Assembly (NCBI GenBank): GCA_020638055.1
Contig: JACKJH010000001.1
Coordinates: 1,054,001-1,118,000, forward strand
DNA length: 64,000 bases
DNA from: Hyphomicrobiaceae bacterium
Lineage (GTDB): Bacteria; Pseudomonadota; Alphaproteobacteria; Rhizobiales; Hyphomicrobiaceae
Direction of reading: 5' to 3'
The position numbers and the translations under genes are program-made. The first letter of the stretch is position 1. Each line of letters starts with the position of its first letter. The notes below the pieces were generated by a model that was given only the letters and a program-made list of their open reading frames with translations, was not told the origin of the DNA and did no database searches. Positions 41,872-50,445 of the stretch are shown in pieces.

Positions 41872-43425
41872 TTAGGCCTCGATCATCTCGATCTCGCCGA
41901 CCCAGTGCGCGTGACCAAGCTGGCCCGTTGCAAAGTTCGCGACGATCTCGAACGCGGCATCCGAAAACCCGCCAACATTCAAGATGTCGTCACGCTCGGG
42001 TGCCTGCGTCGTGGCATAGGGCTGGATGTCGATAGCAACGAGTTTGGCGTTACGATTCTTCCGCTTCAACTTCGTCCACTCCGTCATCAAACCTGTGCGG
42101 TCAGCGCGTCTTGCATCCACCCAGGACTGGTTGTCGGAGATGAATACAACAAGGTCGACCTTGGCATTGGCCTTGTTCAACGCCGCGAGCGGTGCCGAGC
42201 AATTGGTTGCACCACCGCCGATCGACGCGAGCCGCTTGGCGTTGGTCATCACCGTATCGCGCGGATTGAGGTCAACGTTGACCACATCCCTTTCGAACGG
42301 CAACACCTTGGCCGACGGGTTCTGTCGCAACATTGCTGCCGCAAAGAGTGCTGCCACATCGACGCAACGGATCGTCGATGTTGCACCCATCCGCCGACCC
42401 GTGACAGGCGACGTCATCGAGCCCGAAACGTCGGGTGCGATCACGACATTTCCAGTCACGGCCGGAACGTTGGAAAGCGATATATCCATCGCATCCTGCA
42501 ACGCTTCGCGAACCGCATGCGGGACATCCTGCCCGGCAGCGTGATACGCAGCCATAAGCTGGTAGGGCATCACGCGTGCCTTTGCGATCTCGGTTGGATC
42601 CTTCAATCTCGCTGCAACCATCTGCGTGAAGCCATCAATGGCAAACGCGCACTGACGGTCGAACGTATTGAGGTTCATACGCAACATCTGCCAACCGGCC
42701 CGACCCGCAATCTCCGCCCAGTGCTCGGCCGTAAGATCGAGTGCGGTGAGCATCTCGAATGGAACATCCGGCAATGGGTTCGTGCGATCACGCTTGAACG
42801 CTTCGAACGAACGCGCAGGCTCGGGCAACGCCGCAACGTCATAAGGCTTGCCAACCAACCATGCATAGAATGCGCGGCGTTCCGGCGATGCAGGCTTGGG
42901 GTGCACCATCTTGACGATGTCGGCAAGCGACGGCGAGCGACCGACGGCTGCACGCATCAAGGCACGATCCGAAGCCGCATTAAGCCAACCCTGGATCTCC
43001 GCCTTGGGACGCGAACCAAGCGACTTGCGGCCCGTGGCGCCCGAACGCATGATCTGCACGAACGTGCGCAACATGCGGCCGTTATCGACAACGTGTGGAA
43101 ACACCCTGGCAAATGCCTCCGGATCGCGGCGCGATAACACCGCAAGAAGCAAAGCCGGCATGTCCTTCATATGCCCACGCTTGCGCGCATAGACAGCGGT
43201 CTTGGCGAGGAACTTTGTCGAAACCTGCTCGGCAACCTTCATCACGTCGGAGAGCTGCGCTTCGGCATTGGCATAATACGTCGGCGACAAGGTGCCGGTC
43301 ATCACGAGCTGAGCGAGCTTATGGCGGGCCTCCATCTCATAGGCCGGGGCGCCTGCGCGGTTGCGTGCCTTGGCGCGCGGCATAAGCCTGCCGGCATACG
43401 AGGCGAAAAGAGATTTGTTGGCCAT
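41872..43425 (-). CDS. rsr: Ro60/TROVE-domain RNA-binding protein (Rsr)
   Basis: 517 residues from ATG 43425, chosen for GGAGG seven bases upstream; the frame to 43503 lacks a ribosome site and lies only about 17 bases after the expected transcript start. The TROVE HEAT-repeat ring covers about residues 20-310 (LAQLVMTGTLSPTYYANAEAQL, AVYARKRGHMKDMPALLLAVLS). A von Willebrand A domain follows with MIDAS motif DVSGSM (about 335) and VVFISDNQSW. Ro binds Y RNAs and misfolded RNA ends and, with PNPase in bacteria, takes part in RNA decay and stress survival. It leads the Ro - Y-like RNA - rtcB unit. Confidence 0.95.
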   Translation of the reverse strand: MANKSLFASYAGRLMPRAKARNRAGAPAYEMEARHKLAQLVMTGTLSPTYYANAEAQLSDVMKVAEQVSTKFLAKTAVYARKRGHMKDMPALLLAVLSRRDPEAFARVFPHVVDNGRMLRTFVQIMRSGATGRKSLGSRPKAEIQGWLNAASDRALMRAAVGRSPSLADIVKMVHPKPASPERRAFYAWLVGKPYDVAALPEPARSFEAFKRDRTNPLPDVPFEMLTALDLTAEHWAEIAGRAGWQMLRMNLNTFDRQCAFAIDGFTQMVAARLKDPTEIAKARVMPYQLMAAYHAAGQDVPHAVREALQDAMDISLSNVPAVTGNVVIAPDVSGSMTSPVTGRRMGATSTIRCVDVAALFAAAMLRQNPSAKVLPFERDVVNVDLNPRDTVMTNAKRLASIGGGATNCSAPLAALNKANAKVDLVVFISDNQSWVDARRADRTGLMTEWTKLKRKNRNAKLVAIDIQPYATTQAPERDDILNVGGFSDAAFEIVANFATGQLGHAHWVGEIEMIEA

Positions 43426-43529
43426 GACTGGCCTCCATCGGTTGAAACGTTTTCCGTCTTTGTCACCGGCTTGATCAGAGGGGCTAAGGGTCGCCACAGA
43501 CATTCAAGCGGTTCAGACGCTTAACCATT

Positions 43530-43545
43530 TGCAGCCGTCGTGCCA
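43530..43545 (-). promoter_or_regulatory. Sigma54 (-24/-12) promoter for rsr-Y RNA-rtcB
   Basis: Minus strand reads TGGCACGACGGCTGCA: invariant GG and GC exactly 10 bases apart and the TGGCACG element intact, only CTGC differing from TTGC. Transcription should start near 43519, giving an untranslated leader of about 95 bases to the Ro60 ATG. RtcR, a sigma54 activator, is encoded divergently 150 bp away. Confidence 0.85.
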
Positions 43546-43624
43546 GGACACTCAAGGTTGCTGCGAAAAGCTCGTAACCTATTAAAAAGTATCATTTAAT
43601 TTAAAATCCTGATCAAAGTGGAGG

Positions 43625-43653
43625 TTGACAGAATTTTAAAAAATCTATAAATA
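43625..43653 (+). promoter_or_regulatory. Sigma70-type promoter for rtcR
   Basis: TTGACA (43625-43630), 17-base spacer, TAAATA (43648-43653; TATAAA overlaps), within an unusually AT-rich stretch. rtcR starts at 43692. Confidence 0.6.
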
Positions 43654-43691
43654 AATAGCGTGATTTATAATTTTATATAGTATTCTAAGCC

Positions 43692-45308
43692 ATGAAACCA
43701 CGCGTCGTCTTAGGCTTTCTTGGCTCCACTCTGGACCAGGGCAAGAATCCCGATCGCTGGAAACGCTGGCGGCCGACGGTTGCCATGTGCCAACACGACG
43801 ACTTCCTTATAGACAGGCTTGAGCTTCTACACGCCGCTCGGCACACGCCGCTGGCACAAAGGATCGTCAAGGACATCTCACAAGTGTCGCCGGAAACCGA
43901 CGTAACCCGGCATCGCGTTGAGATGGCTGATCCGTGGGACTTTGAGGAGGTCTACGGGCGCCTACATGAGTTTGCGCGCAACTATGCCTTTGATACCGAT
44001 GCCGAGGACTATCTCGTCAACATCACCACGGGCACGCACGTTGCTCAGATCTGCTGGTTTTTGCTGACGGAGGCGCGGGCGGTGCCCGGGCGGCTGTTGC
44101 AGTTGACGCCGCCCAAGCGATGGAACGACGGTTCACCGGGCCGATACGGCGTTATTGACCTCGACTTGTCGCGCTATGACCGGATTGCCATGCGCTTCAA
44201 GGCAGAGCAGACGGAAGCGACGTCGTTTTTAAAGTCGGGGATCGAAACGAAGAACCCTGCCTTCAACCACATGATAAGCCGCATCGAGCATGTGGCGATC
44301 AAATCTGTGGCGCCTTTGTTGCTGACCGGACCGACGGGTGCTGGCAAATCTCAGCTTGCCCGCCGCATCTTTGAACTCAAGCACACACGCCATCAGGTGA
44401 AGGGGGCTTTCGTCGAAGTCAATTGTGCCACCTTGCGCGGCGATCAGGCCATGTCGGCGCTATTCGGTCACGTCAAGGGTGCTTTCACGGGAGCCAATAC
44501 TGACAGGCCGGGCCTGCTCAAAGCTGCCAATGGCGGTGTGTTGTTCCTCGACGAGATCGGTGAACTTGGGCTAGACGAACAGGCGATGATCTTGCGTGCG
44601 ATTGAAGAGCGGCGCTTTCTGCCGGTTGGTTCTGATCAGGATTCGCAAAGCGACTTCCAGCTTATTGCAGGCACAAATCGAGATTTGCAGGCCGACGTCA
44701 TGCAGGGCCGCTTTCGTGAGGATCTGTTGGCGCGTTTGAACCTTTGGATATTCCGTTTGCCGGGCCTCAGGGAGCGACGTGAAGATATCGAGCCCAATCT
44801 TTCCTTTGAATTGCAACGTTATGCTGAGACAAATGGCGATACGGTTACTTTCAACAAGGAAGCGCGCGAACGCTATTTGAGCTTTGCGACCTCGCCTGAT
44901 GCGCTATGGCTGGCAAACTTTCGCGATTTGGGAGCATCGGTCACGCGCATGGGAACGCTGGCGCATTCGGGACGCATCACCGAAGCGATCGTGATGGAAG
45001 AAATCGAACGGTTGAAAGGCCGCTGGCGTCGCGACGAGCCGAATGCGGATGCTACTGAGATTGCAGGACTGATCGGGCGAGAGCGGCTTGAGGACATAGA
45101 CCTGTTCGATCAAGCGCAGCTTGCTACCGTCATTCGCGTTTGCCGCCAATCGCGCTCGATGAGTGAGGCTGGACGCAAACTTTTTGCCGTGTCACGCCTC
45201 GCAAAGGCCTCCAACAACGACACTGACCGTTTGAAGAAGTATCTCGTTCGCTATGGGCTTGGCTGGTCGGACATACGCGAAAATGATGGTGGTACGTCTG
45301 GCCAATGA
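43692..45308 (+). CDS. rtcR: RNA-repair sigma54 activator RtcR (CARF + AAA+)
   Basis: 538 residues. The N-terminal 180 residues are the RtcR regulatory (CARF-type) domain: VVLGFLGSTLDQGKN, WDFEEVYGRLHEFARNY and LVNITTGTHVAQICWFLLTEA. The AAA+ domain has Walker A GPTGAGKSQLARRIF (about 212), the sigma54-contact loop GAFTGAN (about 262), Walker B GGVLFLDEIGEL and an arginine-rich sensor region. The C-terminus has a Fis-type helix-turn-helix. In E. coli RtcR activates rtcBA when RNA with cyclic-phosphate or damaged tRNA ends accumulates; the CARF domain senses the ligand. Here it faces a sigma54 promoter driving Ro, Y-like RNAs and RtcB. Confidence 0.96.
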   Translation: MKPRVVLGFLGSTLDQGKNPDRWKRWRPTVAMCQHDDFLIDRLELLHAARHTPLAQRIVKDISQVSPETDVTRHRVEMADPWDFEEVYGRLHEFARNYAFDTDAEDYLVNITTGTHVAQICWFLLTEARAVPGRLLQLTPPKRWNDGSPGRYGVIDLDLSRYDRIAMRFKAEQTEATSFLKSGIETKNPAFNHMISRIEHVAIKSVAPLLLTGPTGAGKSQLARRIFELKHTRHQVKGAFVEVNCATLRGDQAMSALFGHVKGAFTGANTDRPGLLKAANGGVLFLDEIGELGLDEQAMILRAIEERRFLPVGSDQDSQSDFQLIAGTNRDLQADVMQGRFREDLLARLNLWIFRLPGLRERREDIEPNLSFELQRYAETNGDTVTFNKEARERYLSFATSPDALWLANFRDLGASVTRMGTLAHSGRITEAIVMEEIERLKGRWRRDEPNADATEIAGLIGRERLEDIDLFDQAQLATVIRVCRQSRSMSEAGRKLFAVSRLAKASNNDTDRLKKYLVRYGLGWSDIRENDGGTSGQ

Positions 45309-45379
45309 TTTGATTGGCTGACTTAACTTTGTTGGTTTTGCCTTTTGCGTGAAAGGGTGTTGATGCGGTATTCAATCAC

Positions 45380-45484
45380 TAGAGCGCGTTCACTTTTCAT
45401 GGAATCGCGAACGCGCTCTATTTTCTTTTATTTTGAGCATGTTCTTCACGCCGAACCGCGTACACTTCGGCTGAACATGCTCTA
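45380..45484. repeat. RIME-like two-palindrome repeat, type B
   Basis: Complete copy, almost identical to those at 1061-1165 and 11033-11138. It fills most of the 45309-45510 gap between rtcR and the channel gene. Confidence 0.9.
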
Positions 45485-45510
45485 TTGTTCAGGTGTAGTG
45501 GGTATTGCCA

Positions 45511-45945
45511 ATGTTTGGACAATTGTTTGATGGCACGGTCCTGATCATCGTGACGGTGGCGATCCATGTGCTGGCGCTGAGTTGGGGCATCAAGAGGCTT
45601 CGGCTCAGGCAATCCATTGAAGCGGCTTCGCTGTTGTCCGTCACGCTCTTGTTGTCGCGCGTTGCCGTGCTGGTTATCCTGGCGCACTTGATCGAGATTG
45701 TACTTTGGAGTTCATATTTCTGGTACCGTGGTGTGCTGCCGACCTTTGAGGAATCGTTCTACTTCAGCGCTGTGACCTACGCTACAATTGGCTATGGCGA
45801 CATCGTCCCGCCACCCGATTGGCGCCTCATCGCCTCGATGGAGGGGTTGACCGGCATTTTGATGTGCGCCTGGTCCGGTGGCTTTTTCTTCGCCCTCGTG
45901 TCGCGTTTCTACGATCCGACCAATGCGCACGGAAACGGCAGATAG
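45511..45945 (+). CDS. Two-pore-helix potassium channel-like protein
   Basis: 144 residues from ATG 45511 (MFGQLFDGTVLIIVTVAIH). An N-terminal membrane helix and a second pair flank a pore loop with the K+ selectivity filter in TYATIGYGDIVPPPDWR. The C-terminal helix is GLTGILMCAWSGGFFFALVSRFY. No RCK or cyclic-nucleotide domain is attached. This is the Ion_trans_2 type of small channel, presumably tetrameric in the inner membrane; gating is unknown. It is preceded by a repeat and followed by about 220 bp before the next frame. Confidence 0.85.
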   Translation: MFGQLFDGTVLIIVTVAIHVLALSWGIKRLRLRQSIEAASLLSVTLLLSRVAVLVILAHLIEIVLWSSYFWYRGVLPTFEESFYFSAVTYATIGYGDIVPPPDWRLIASMEGLTGILMCAWSGGFFFALVSRFYDPTNAHGNGR

Positions 45946-46013
45946 CTGTCAGCGCGAGACGCCGCGCCATAACCAAAAGGCGCGTCCTGCACGTTCAGGT
46001 GCAAGATTAACGT

Positions 46014-46057
46014 CCATGTCGTGAGTAGGTTCTGTTGCCCATGTGTCCGGGCTGAAC
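46014..46057. mobile_element. Solo IS481-type terminal remnant
   Basis: GTAGGTTCTGTTGCCCATG and the following TGTCCGGGCTG match, in the same orientation, the sequence after the IS481 transposase remnant at 47890-47925 (CGTTCTGTTACCCATGTGTC...). It is best read as the scar of a related element. Confidence 0.55.
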
Positions 46058-46165
46058 AGTCAGCACCGGGGCCAGTTGCTGCCAAACGAATCTTCTGGGG
46101 CGGTGCGCTGCACAAGGTTGCGCCATCCGGCAGACGGACAACAAAAATTCGACGAAACGGAGCCT

Positions 46166-46387
46166 TTGAAAACTCCTGCGCCAGACCGTGCAGATATCGC
46201 TCGATTAGTGGCCGGTGTTTTTGAAACCACATTCGACGGCACGGAGGTTCGTAAACAAATAATTGCGGATCGGGCCTATGCGCTTGTAGAGGAGATGCTT
46301 AGCGAAAAGCGCATTGACGGTCGACAAGCAGCCGAGATACGGGCCTGGGCGCAGGAGAGCATTTCAAGGGAACTGGCTGCGCTATGA
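46166..46387 (+). CDS. Small hypothetical protein
   Basis: About 73 residues from TTG 46166 (GGAG close upstream): LKTPAPDRADIARLVAGVFETTFDGTEVRKQIIADRAYALVEEMLSEKRIDGRQAAEIRAWAQESISRELAAL. It is helical and charged, with no signal peptide or known motif. The longer frame to 46043 crosses the IS remnant and is unlikely. The composition looks coding, but I cannot place it in a family. Confidence 0.45.
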   Translation: MKTPAPDRADIARLVAGVFETTFDGTEVRKQIIADRAYALVEEMLSEKRIDGRQAAEIRAWAQESISRELAAL

Positions 46388-46543
46388 TCGCTATGGTGTA
46401 GCAAATTGAAATTTTTCTGTACTTGATCCTTCCATCGCTTGCGTGTGGCAATCCTCGAGAAGAATGGGATTAGCGGAATGCTGGTTTTCCTGCAGCCTTG
46501 CCTCCGCGCCTTCCTGTTGCCGAAATCGATATCAATCGGTTAC

Positions 46544-46894
46544 TTATGAAAGTTCTAGCGAAAAAGTTTTTGCCCCTCTCTTCTCATCTTGATCCTTGCT
46601 TTCTCGCAAAATTCTATTGGCTTCCTCCGAAGTCGTCCAATGGGTGCACGATCCTTTTCTCTGATCGACTTTTATATTCTGTGCCTCAAGAAGATATTCA
46701 AATTTTACCTTCTTAAACATAAGAACATTCCGATTTAATTCGGACTTCTTGGCGATCACAATATTAGAGTAATAGATTTTTGTGTTATCAATTGAGGCAG
46801 CTCGGCAATAGATATAGATTGAATCGTCGGCAATAGCTGGTTGCCCGACACAAAGCAGTGCGATTGATGAAAATGCCCAGATTGATTTATTCAC
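46544..46894 (-). CDS. Secreted hypothetical protein, AT-rich
   Basis: 116 residues from GTG 46894 (GGGG upstream): a signal peptide VNKSIWAFSSIALLCVGQPAIA-DD, then a small beta domain with two Cys (IYCRAASIDNTKIYYSN, KGSCTHWTTSEEANRIL) and a charged tail. Its base composition is clearly more AT-rich than neighbouring genes, suggesting transfer. The frame stays open to the left of the start through a GC-rich tract (to about 47090), but no start codon is there. Family unknown. Confidence 0.55.
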   Translation of the reverse strand: MNKSIWAFSSIALLCVGQPAIADDSIYIYCRAASIDNTKIYYSNIVIAKKSELNRNVLMFKKVKFEYLLEAQNIKVDQRKGSCTHWTTSEEANRILRESKDQDEKRGAKTFSLELS

Positions 46895-47094
46895 TGACTT
46901 TACCCCTTTTTTGGCCCCGGGCGCGGCTCCAGCGCCACCCCCTTGAGACTGTACAATCACCTTCCCGCGCCTCGTCGCGAGAACCCGTCGATAGCTCGCA
47001 TAATCGGGAATTATATCCAGTTCAAGACAAATAATCTGACGATAACCGGACGCCCCATCCCGGGCGGCGTTTCGGCTCTTTCCTGTCCAGCCAG

Positions 47095-47243
47095 TTACTT
47101 CAAATTTAAGTTTCTTGGTAGCTTAACGCCAGGAAGTAGTTTGCATAATTTGGTGATCTTGTGATCGGAGATCCGGGAAAGAACGTCGGTGAACCAGGCT
47201 TGCGGATCGACCCCGTTGAGTTTGGCGGTTTCGATGAGCGTGC
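47095..47243 (-). pseudogene. IS66-family transposase C-terminal remnant
   Basis: Minus-strand translation LIETAKLNGVDPQAWFTDVLSRISDHKI matches the conserved end of IS66 TnpC proteins; the following residues are altered and a stop comes early. The upstream part of the gene is missing, replaced by a type A repeat at 47244. Confidence 0.75.
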
Positions 47244-47347
47244 TAGAGCGCATTCCGATCCGATGGAATCGGATCGGCGCTCTAACTTCTTGTTTGGTCG
47301 CATTTTCTTCGACGAACCGGTGTCCACTTCGTCGGAAAATGCTCTAG
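47244..47347. repeat. RIME-like two-palindrome repeat, type A
   Basis: Complete, well-preserved copy (TAGAGCGCATTCCGATCC...GGAAAATGCTCTAG) lying exactly between the IS66 remnant and the IS481 remnant. It is the last copy of the family in the window. Confidence 0.92.
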
Positions 47348-47352
47348 CTGTG

Positions 47353-47895
47353 AGCTTTCAACAGGTTGTCCGTCTGGTGGCTGCGCCTGGGCATCGCCAT
47401 CGAGCGGATTAAGCCTGGCAATCCGCAACAGAACGGCCGCCATGAAGGCATGCATCTCACGCTGAAGAAGGACGCCTGTCGGCCCGCCGCAGAAAACGCC
47501 CTCCAGCAGTAAGACCGCTTCGACAAACTTGTCAGCCAGTTCAATGATGAAAGACCCCACGAGGCCCTCGAAATGAAGACGCCGGGCGACGTCTATCGAC
47601 CCGCAGAACGCAGCTACGACGGCCTGCCAGAAATCGACTATCCCATGCATGATCGAGATGTGCTGGTCACAGCATGCGGGCGCATCTGCATGCATCGAAA
47701 GAAAATCAACATCTCGACCCTCATGGCCGGTCAAAGGCTCGGAATAAAGGAGGTGGATGACGGAATCTGGCTCGTAAGCTTCATGGCTTACGATCTCGGA
47801 TATATCGAATTGGAACAGAAAACCCTGCAAACTATCGACACCCCGCCCCCGCATTCAGCGAAGAGCCCACGAGGGTGTCACCCATGTCTTAGGTA
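47353..47895 (+). pseudogene. IS481-family transposase, 5'-truncated with internal stop
   Basis: In one frame: LSVWWLRLGIAIERIKPGNP, QQNGRHEGMHLTLKKDA, then an in-frame TAA where a Gln codon is expected (after ALQQ), then DRFDKLVSQFNDERPHEALEMKTPGDVY and GLPEIDYPMHDRDVLVTACGRICMHRKKINIS. This is the rve/integrase core and C-terminal end typical of IS481 transposases. The 5' half is absent and the last codons are frameshifted before the expected SPMS-stop. Confidence 0.85.
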
Positions 47896-47936
47896 CGTTC
47901 TGTTACCCATGTGTCCGGGCTGGACAAGAGGGCCTT

Positions 47937-48011
47937 TGGAGCGGGCGATGGGAATCGAACCCACGACATACAGCTTGGGAAGCTGTCGTTCTACCACTGA
48001 ACTACGCCCTC
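47937..48011 (-). tRNA. tRNA-Gly (anticodon CCC)
   Basis: Reading the minus strand: acceptor GAGGGCG, D-arm AGTTCAGTGGTAGAAC, anticodon arm ACAGC-TTCCCAA-GCTGT (anticodon CCC), T-arm GTGGG-TTCGATT-CCCAT, acceptor CGCCCGC, T, encoded CCA. Position 2 is A opposite G71, a mismatch where G-C is normal for tRNA-Gly, and the T-stem has one G-T pair. Confidence 0.88.
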
Positions 48012-48177
48012 TAACGCATTAATATTTAATGGTTTTTCTGTAACTATTTTGACTTCCACTGTACTATTGGGAACTGAACGGTAAAGTGGGAAAAGCGGCT
48101 CGAATCCAGAAAACCACGGTGTTCTACCGCGGGACGTGCCGCCATGTCCCGCAAATTCGAAAGGCGAGCAGTGATGC

Positions 48178-48582
48178 TTAGTCGGACCCGTTCGCCCGAT
48201 CCCAAGACTCTCGACGCTCCCACAAGTCATCGGGCTTCAGCGCCTTGACCTCAGCCGTCGAGAGCCCCTCAAGCAAGGGCGGGTACATACAGACGCCCTC
48301 CGCTGCGAAGAACATTGGGGCGAGGTCCGTCCAGCGAGTGTGATCGAAGTCCTTCTCGTAATCAGTGAAGTGTTGTTCCCATCCATGAGGTCGCGGCAAA
48401 TGCAACGCTGCGAAATAGGGCCGGCGCTCAATCCCATTTGTAGACGTTGAAGCCTCGGAGTCCTGCGGCGAGATTCCTAGCCTCAGATGCGTCTGGTTCT
48501 GGAAGAAGTGCGTCGGCAGCGGATTGGCACTCCAAGCTGTTGACAGTGTCCACAAACATATCAGATCGCTCTGGCCTGCCAC
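48178..48582 (-). CDS. Hypothetical protein at the start of the defence island
   Basis: 134 residues. The C-terminal half (HFTDYEKDFDHTRWTDLAPMFFAAEGVCMYPPLLEGLSTAEVKALKPDDLWERRESWDRANGSD) has a coding look: acidic, helix-forming, ending cleanly. The N-terminal part is less convincing, so the true start may be internal or the gene may be a truncated fragment. I recognise no family. It lies 166 bp from the tRNA-Gly. Confidence 0.4.
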   Translation of the reverse strand: MAGQSDLICLWTLSTAWSANPLPTHFFQNQTHLRLGISPQDSEASTSTNGIERRPYFAALHLPRPHGWEQHFTDYEKDFDHTRWTDLAPMFFAAEGVCMYPPLLEGLSTAEVKALKPDDLWERRESWDRANGSD

Positions 48583-48602
48583 TCTTTGCTCAGAGTGCTC
48601 GA

Positions 48603-49721
48603 TTACTCGTCCTGCTCGATATCAATGAAAGCAAATGTATTGCGCGGCCCAGGTCGCACTCTGACATTCACTTCGTGATTCACCATCGGCCCTATCAAGT
48701 CGTCGACCGTCTCACCCACCCCTTTCACCCGCTTTGTCTCACCGTCGACCGTCACTTCCAACCAATCGTTGTCGAGATCAAGTGCTCTAAGTACTCCGCG
48801 CAGAACCACCGAGTTTGGGCGGTCGATCTGCGCTTCGGCTGGAGTACTTGGTCCCTTCAAAGTATCAGAGATCAGCTTGCGCGAGCTTGGAGAAAGAACA
48901 ATCGGCGACCGATCGCCAATGGCCCGGACATCCAACTGTCCAAATGTCTTTCCAGTAGGGGCAAGATTCCGGGCCATCTTCAAGAACGTGATCCTATAGT
49001 CCTCTTGAGTCACTACCTCCGGTAACTTCGTTTCTGGATCCTCTGCGGAGGCCTTCAGAATGGCTAGGAACTTTTCCGTCAGGATATCTGGTTCCATTTT
49101 CTCGTCGGGGAACATTTCGACCTGAACTGGCTTTTGCACAGCCACCACAAACTGGTAGCTGCCAGGCACGCTTTGGAACAGCCAAGGACGACAACGATCT
49201 TGAATGTCTTTGCTAGGCGGGCCCTTTTTCCGAAGAGGCAAGGACTTCAGATATTCAGCCGTCCTGTAGAAGAGACTTTGAACATTTTGAACCTTCTCAA
49301 CGATGAGGTCTAGCGGCGCGCCACCGTGCATAACCTGTCCGCCCTTCACCGATATCAAGACTTGGCCTGGAACAAAGCTCAGCCCCGCTTCCTTCTGCGC
49401 TGCTTCGTTCCAAATTGCTTGAAGGAGCGTGCGCAGTTCCATGGCGGCAAATGGTGGCAAACCGGCTAGTGTCGATGACGTATGGGCGACCCTTGCTGCA
49501 TCCTGCAGATCGCCAGCATGATACCAGAGTGCGGCAGCGCTCACGGCTGTGATGCCCAAGGTTCTTGGCTTGTCCGGGCCAATAGACGACAGCGCCTGCT
49601 CTTCTTCGCGCGCCGCCTGTCGATACAAGTGCTGAGCGACGTCCCTTTGACCAAGGCGCAACGCCGTCTCGGCTTCGCCGGCCAAACGTTCACTTTCGCG
49701 ATGATGAATCGCCCAACTCAT
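48603..49721 (-). CDS. Unknown protein with TPR-like N-terminus, coupled to a frameshifted partner
   Basis: 372 residues. The first 110 residues are helical repeats (ESERLAGEAETALRLGQRDVAQHLYRQAAREEEQALSS, TLGITAVSAAALWYHAGDLQDAARVAHTSSTLAGL), resembling two or three TPRs. The remainder is mixed alpha/beta, and the C-terminus LDLDNDWLEVTVDGETKRVKGVGETVDDLIGPMVNHEVNVRVRP looks like a small beta barrel. There are no catalytic motifs I recognise. Its ATG overlaps the stop of the upstream frame (ATGA at 49718-49721), so both are made together. The context is a defence island; function unknown. Confidence 0.7.
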   Translation of the reverse strand: MSWAIHHRESERLAGEAETALRLGQRDVAQHLYRQAAREEEQALSSIGPDKPRTLGITAVSAAALWYHAGDLQDAARVAHTSSTLAGLPPFAAMELRTLLQAIWNEAAQKEAGLSFVPGQVLISVKGGQVMHGGAPLDLIVEKVQNVQSLFYRTAEYLKSLPLRKKGPPSKDIQDRCRPWLFQSVPGSYQFVVAVQKPVQVEMFPDEKMEPDILTEKFLAILKASAEDPETKLPEVVTQEDYRITFLKMARNLAPTGKTFGQLDVRAIGDRSPIVLSPSSRKLISDTLKGPSTPAEAQIDRPNSVVLRGVLRALDLDNDWLEVTVDGETKRVKGVGETVDDLIGPMVNHEVNVRVRPGPRNTFAFIDIEQDE

Positions 49722-50259
49722 TTTGACTTCACATCAGAACTTTGGATACGCCTCGCCGCAAAGCCCACAACCGTGGCAAGTGCTGGTAGATTGCTTTCAC
49801 CTCGCGCCGCTTGCTCCATCTTTTGACGCAGCCGCGTATTCAAAGCGCTGTGGCTGCCCTCATCGCTCCCCGACACCTCGAGCCGCATGCTCGTCTCCAG
49901 ATCCTCAGGAGTAGAGCCGGGCGGTCCCAGATAGTAGTCCACGCCCGTACGCGTCCTTGCCCGGCTGACTGCTACCAATCCGCGTGTCAGTTCAGCGTTT
50001 GCGAGCGCCAGGCAATACCCCCCGCCTCGGTCGCATCATCCTGATTAGCCCAAGCATTCCGTGCTCGCAGATCGCTTGAGGGCCACTCTACTTCAACCTC
50101 TTGACTCTGTTCGTTGTCAACCACCACAAATCCTTGCGGCGAACCATGGTGCCGATCGAGGCACACGCACGCAGCCTCAAAATACCCGAGGGCAACAGCC
50201 TCGGTCACGCCGATGTGGCGGTCACTCAACCTATGGATCGGAAGACTCCGCTTAGTCAT
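49718..50259 (-). pseudogene. Unknown island gene split by a frameshift at a C6/G6 run
   Basis: Two overlapping minus-strand frames look like one gene of about 178 residues: MTKRSLPIHRLSDRHIGVTEAV...NAWANQDDATEAGG in the first frame, then YCLALANAELTRGLVAVSRARTRTGVDYYLGPPGSTPEDL to ...RIQSSDVKSK in the second. The switch falls exactly on a run of six C (plus strand 50018-50023). Either a one-base mutation, a phase-variable tract or a sequencing error explains it. The second frame has no proper start of its own. No family recognised; GVDYYLGPPGS is a possible landmark. It is coupled to the downstream 372-residue gene. Confidence 0.6.
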
Positions 50260-50445
50260 GTTTCTCCCTACCCCACGTTCACCGGCACCACCGTCATTAT
50301 TACCAAAGACGTCGATGACCTTGATGGGACACCGTGATGTGTCCGGTAATGCAAACTGGACCTCGCCGCAGGACCATACGGCTGACCAGCATCTTCCGTT
50401 ATTATATGAATACCCGATACTCTGCTTCAGCGCGAGCTACACTCC

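Noticed and set aside
41728..43137. 469-codon plus-strand frame opposite Ro60
   Set aside because: It runs antisense to a clear TROVE-vWA gene, is rich in Arg/His/Cys as expected of a shadow frame, and covers the hairpin RNAs.
46498..46716. 72-codon plus-strand frame
   Set aside because: Antisense to the better-supported secreted protein with a signal peptide at 46544-46894.
47573..48022. 149-residue protein-coding gene
   Set aside because: It is the 3' part of a truncated IS481 transposase that then reads on into the tRNA-Gly complement; treated as a pseudogene.
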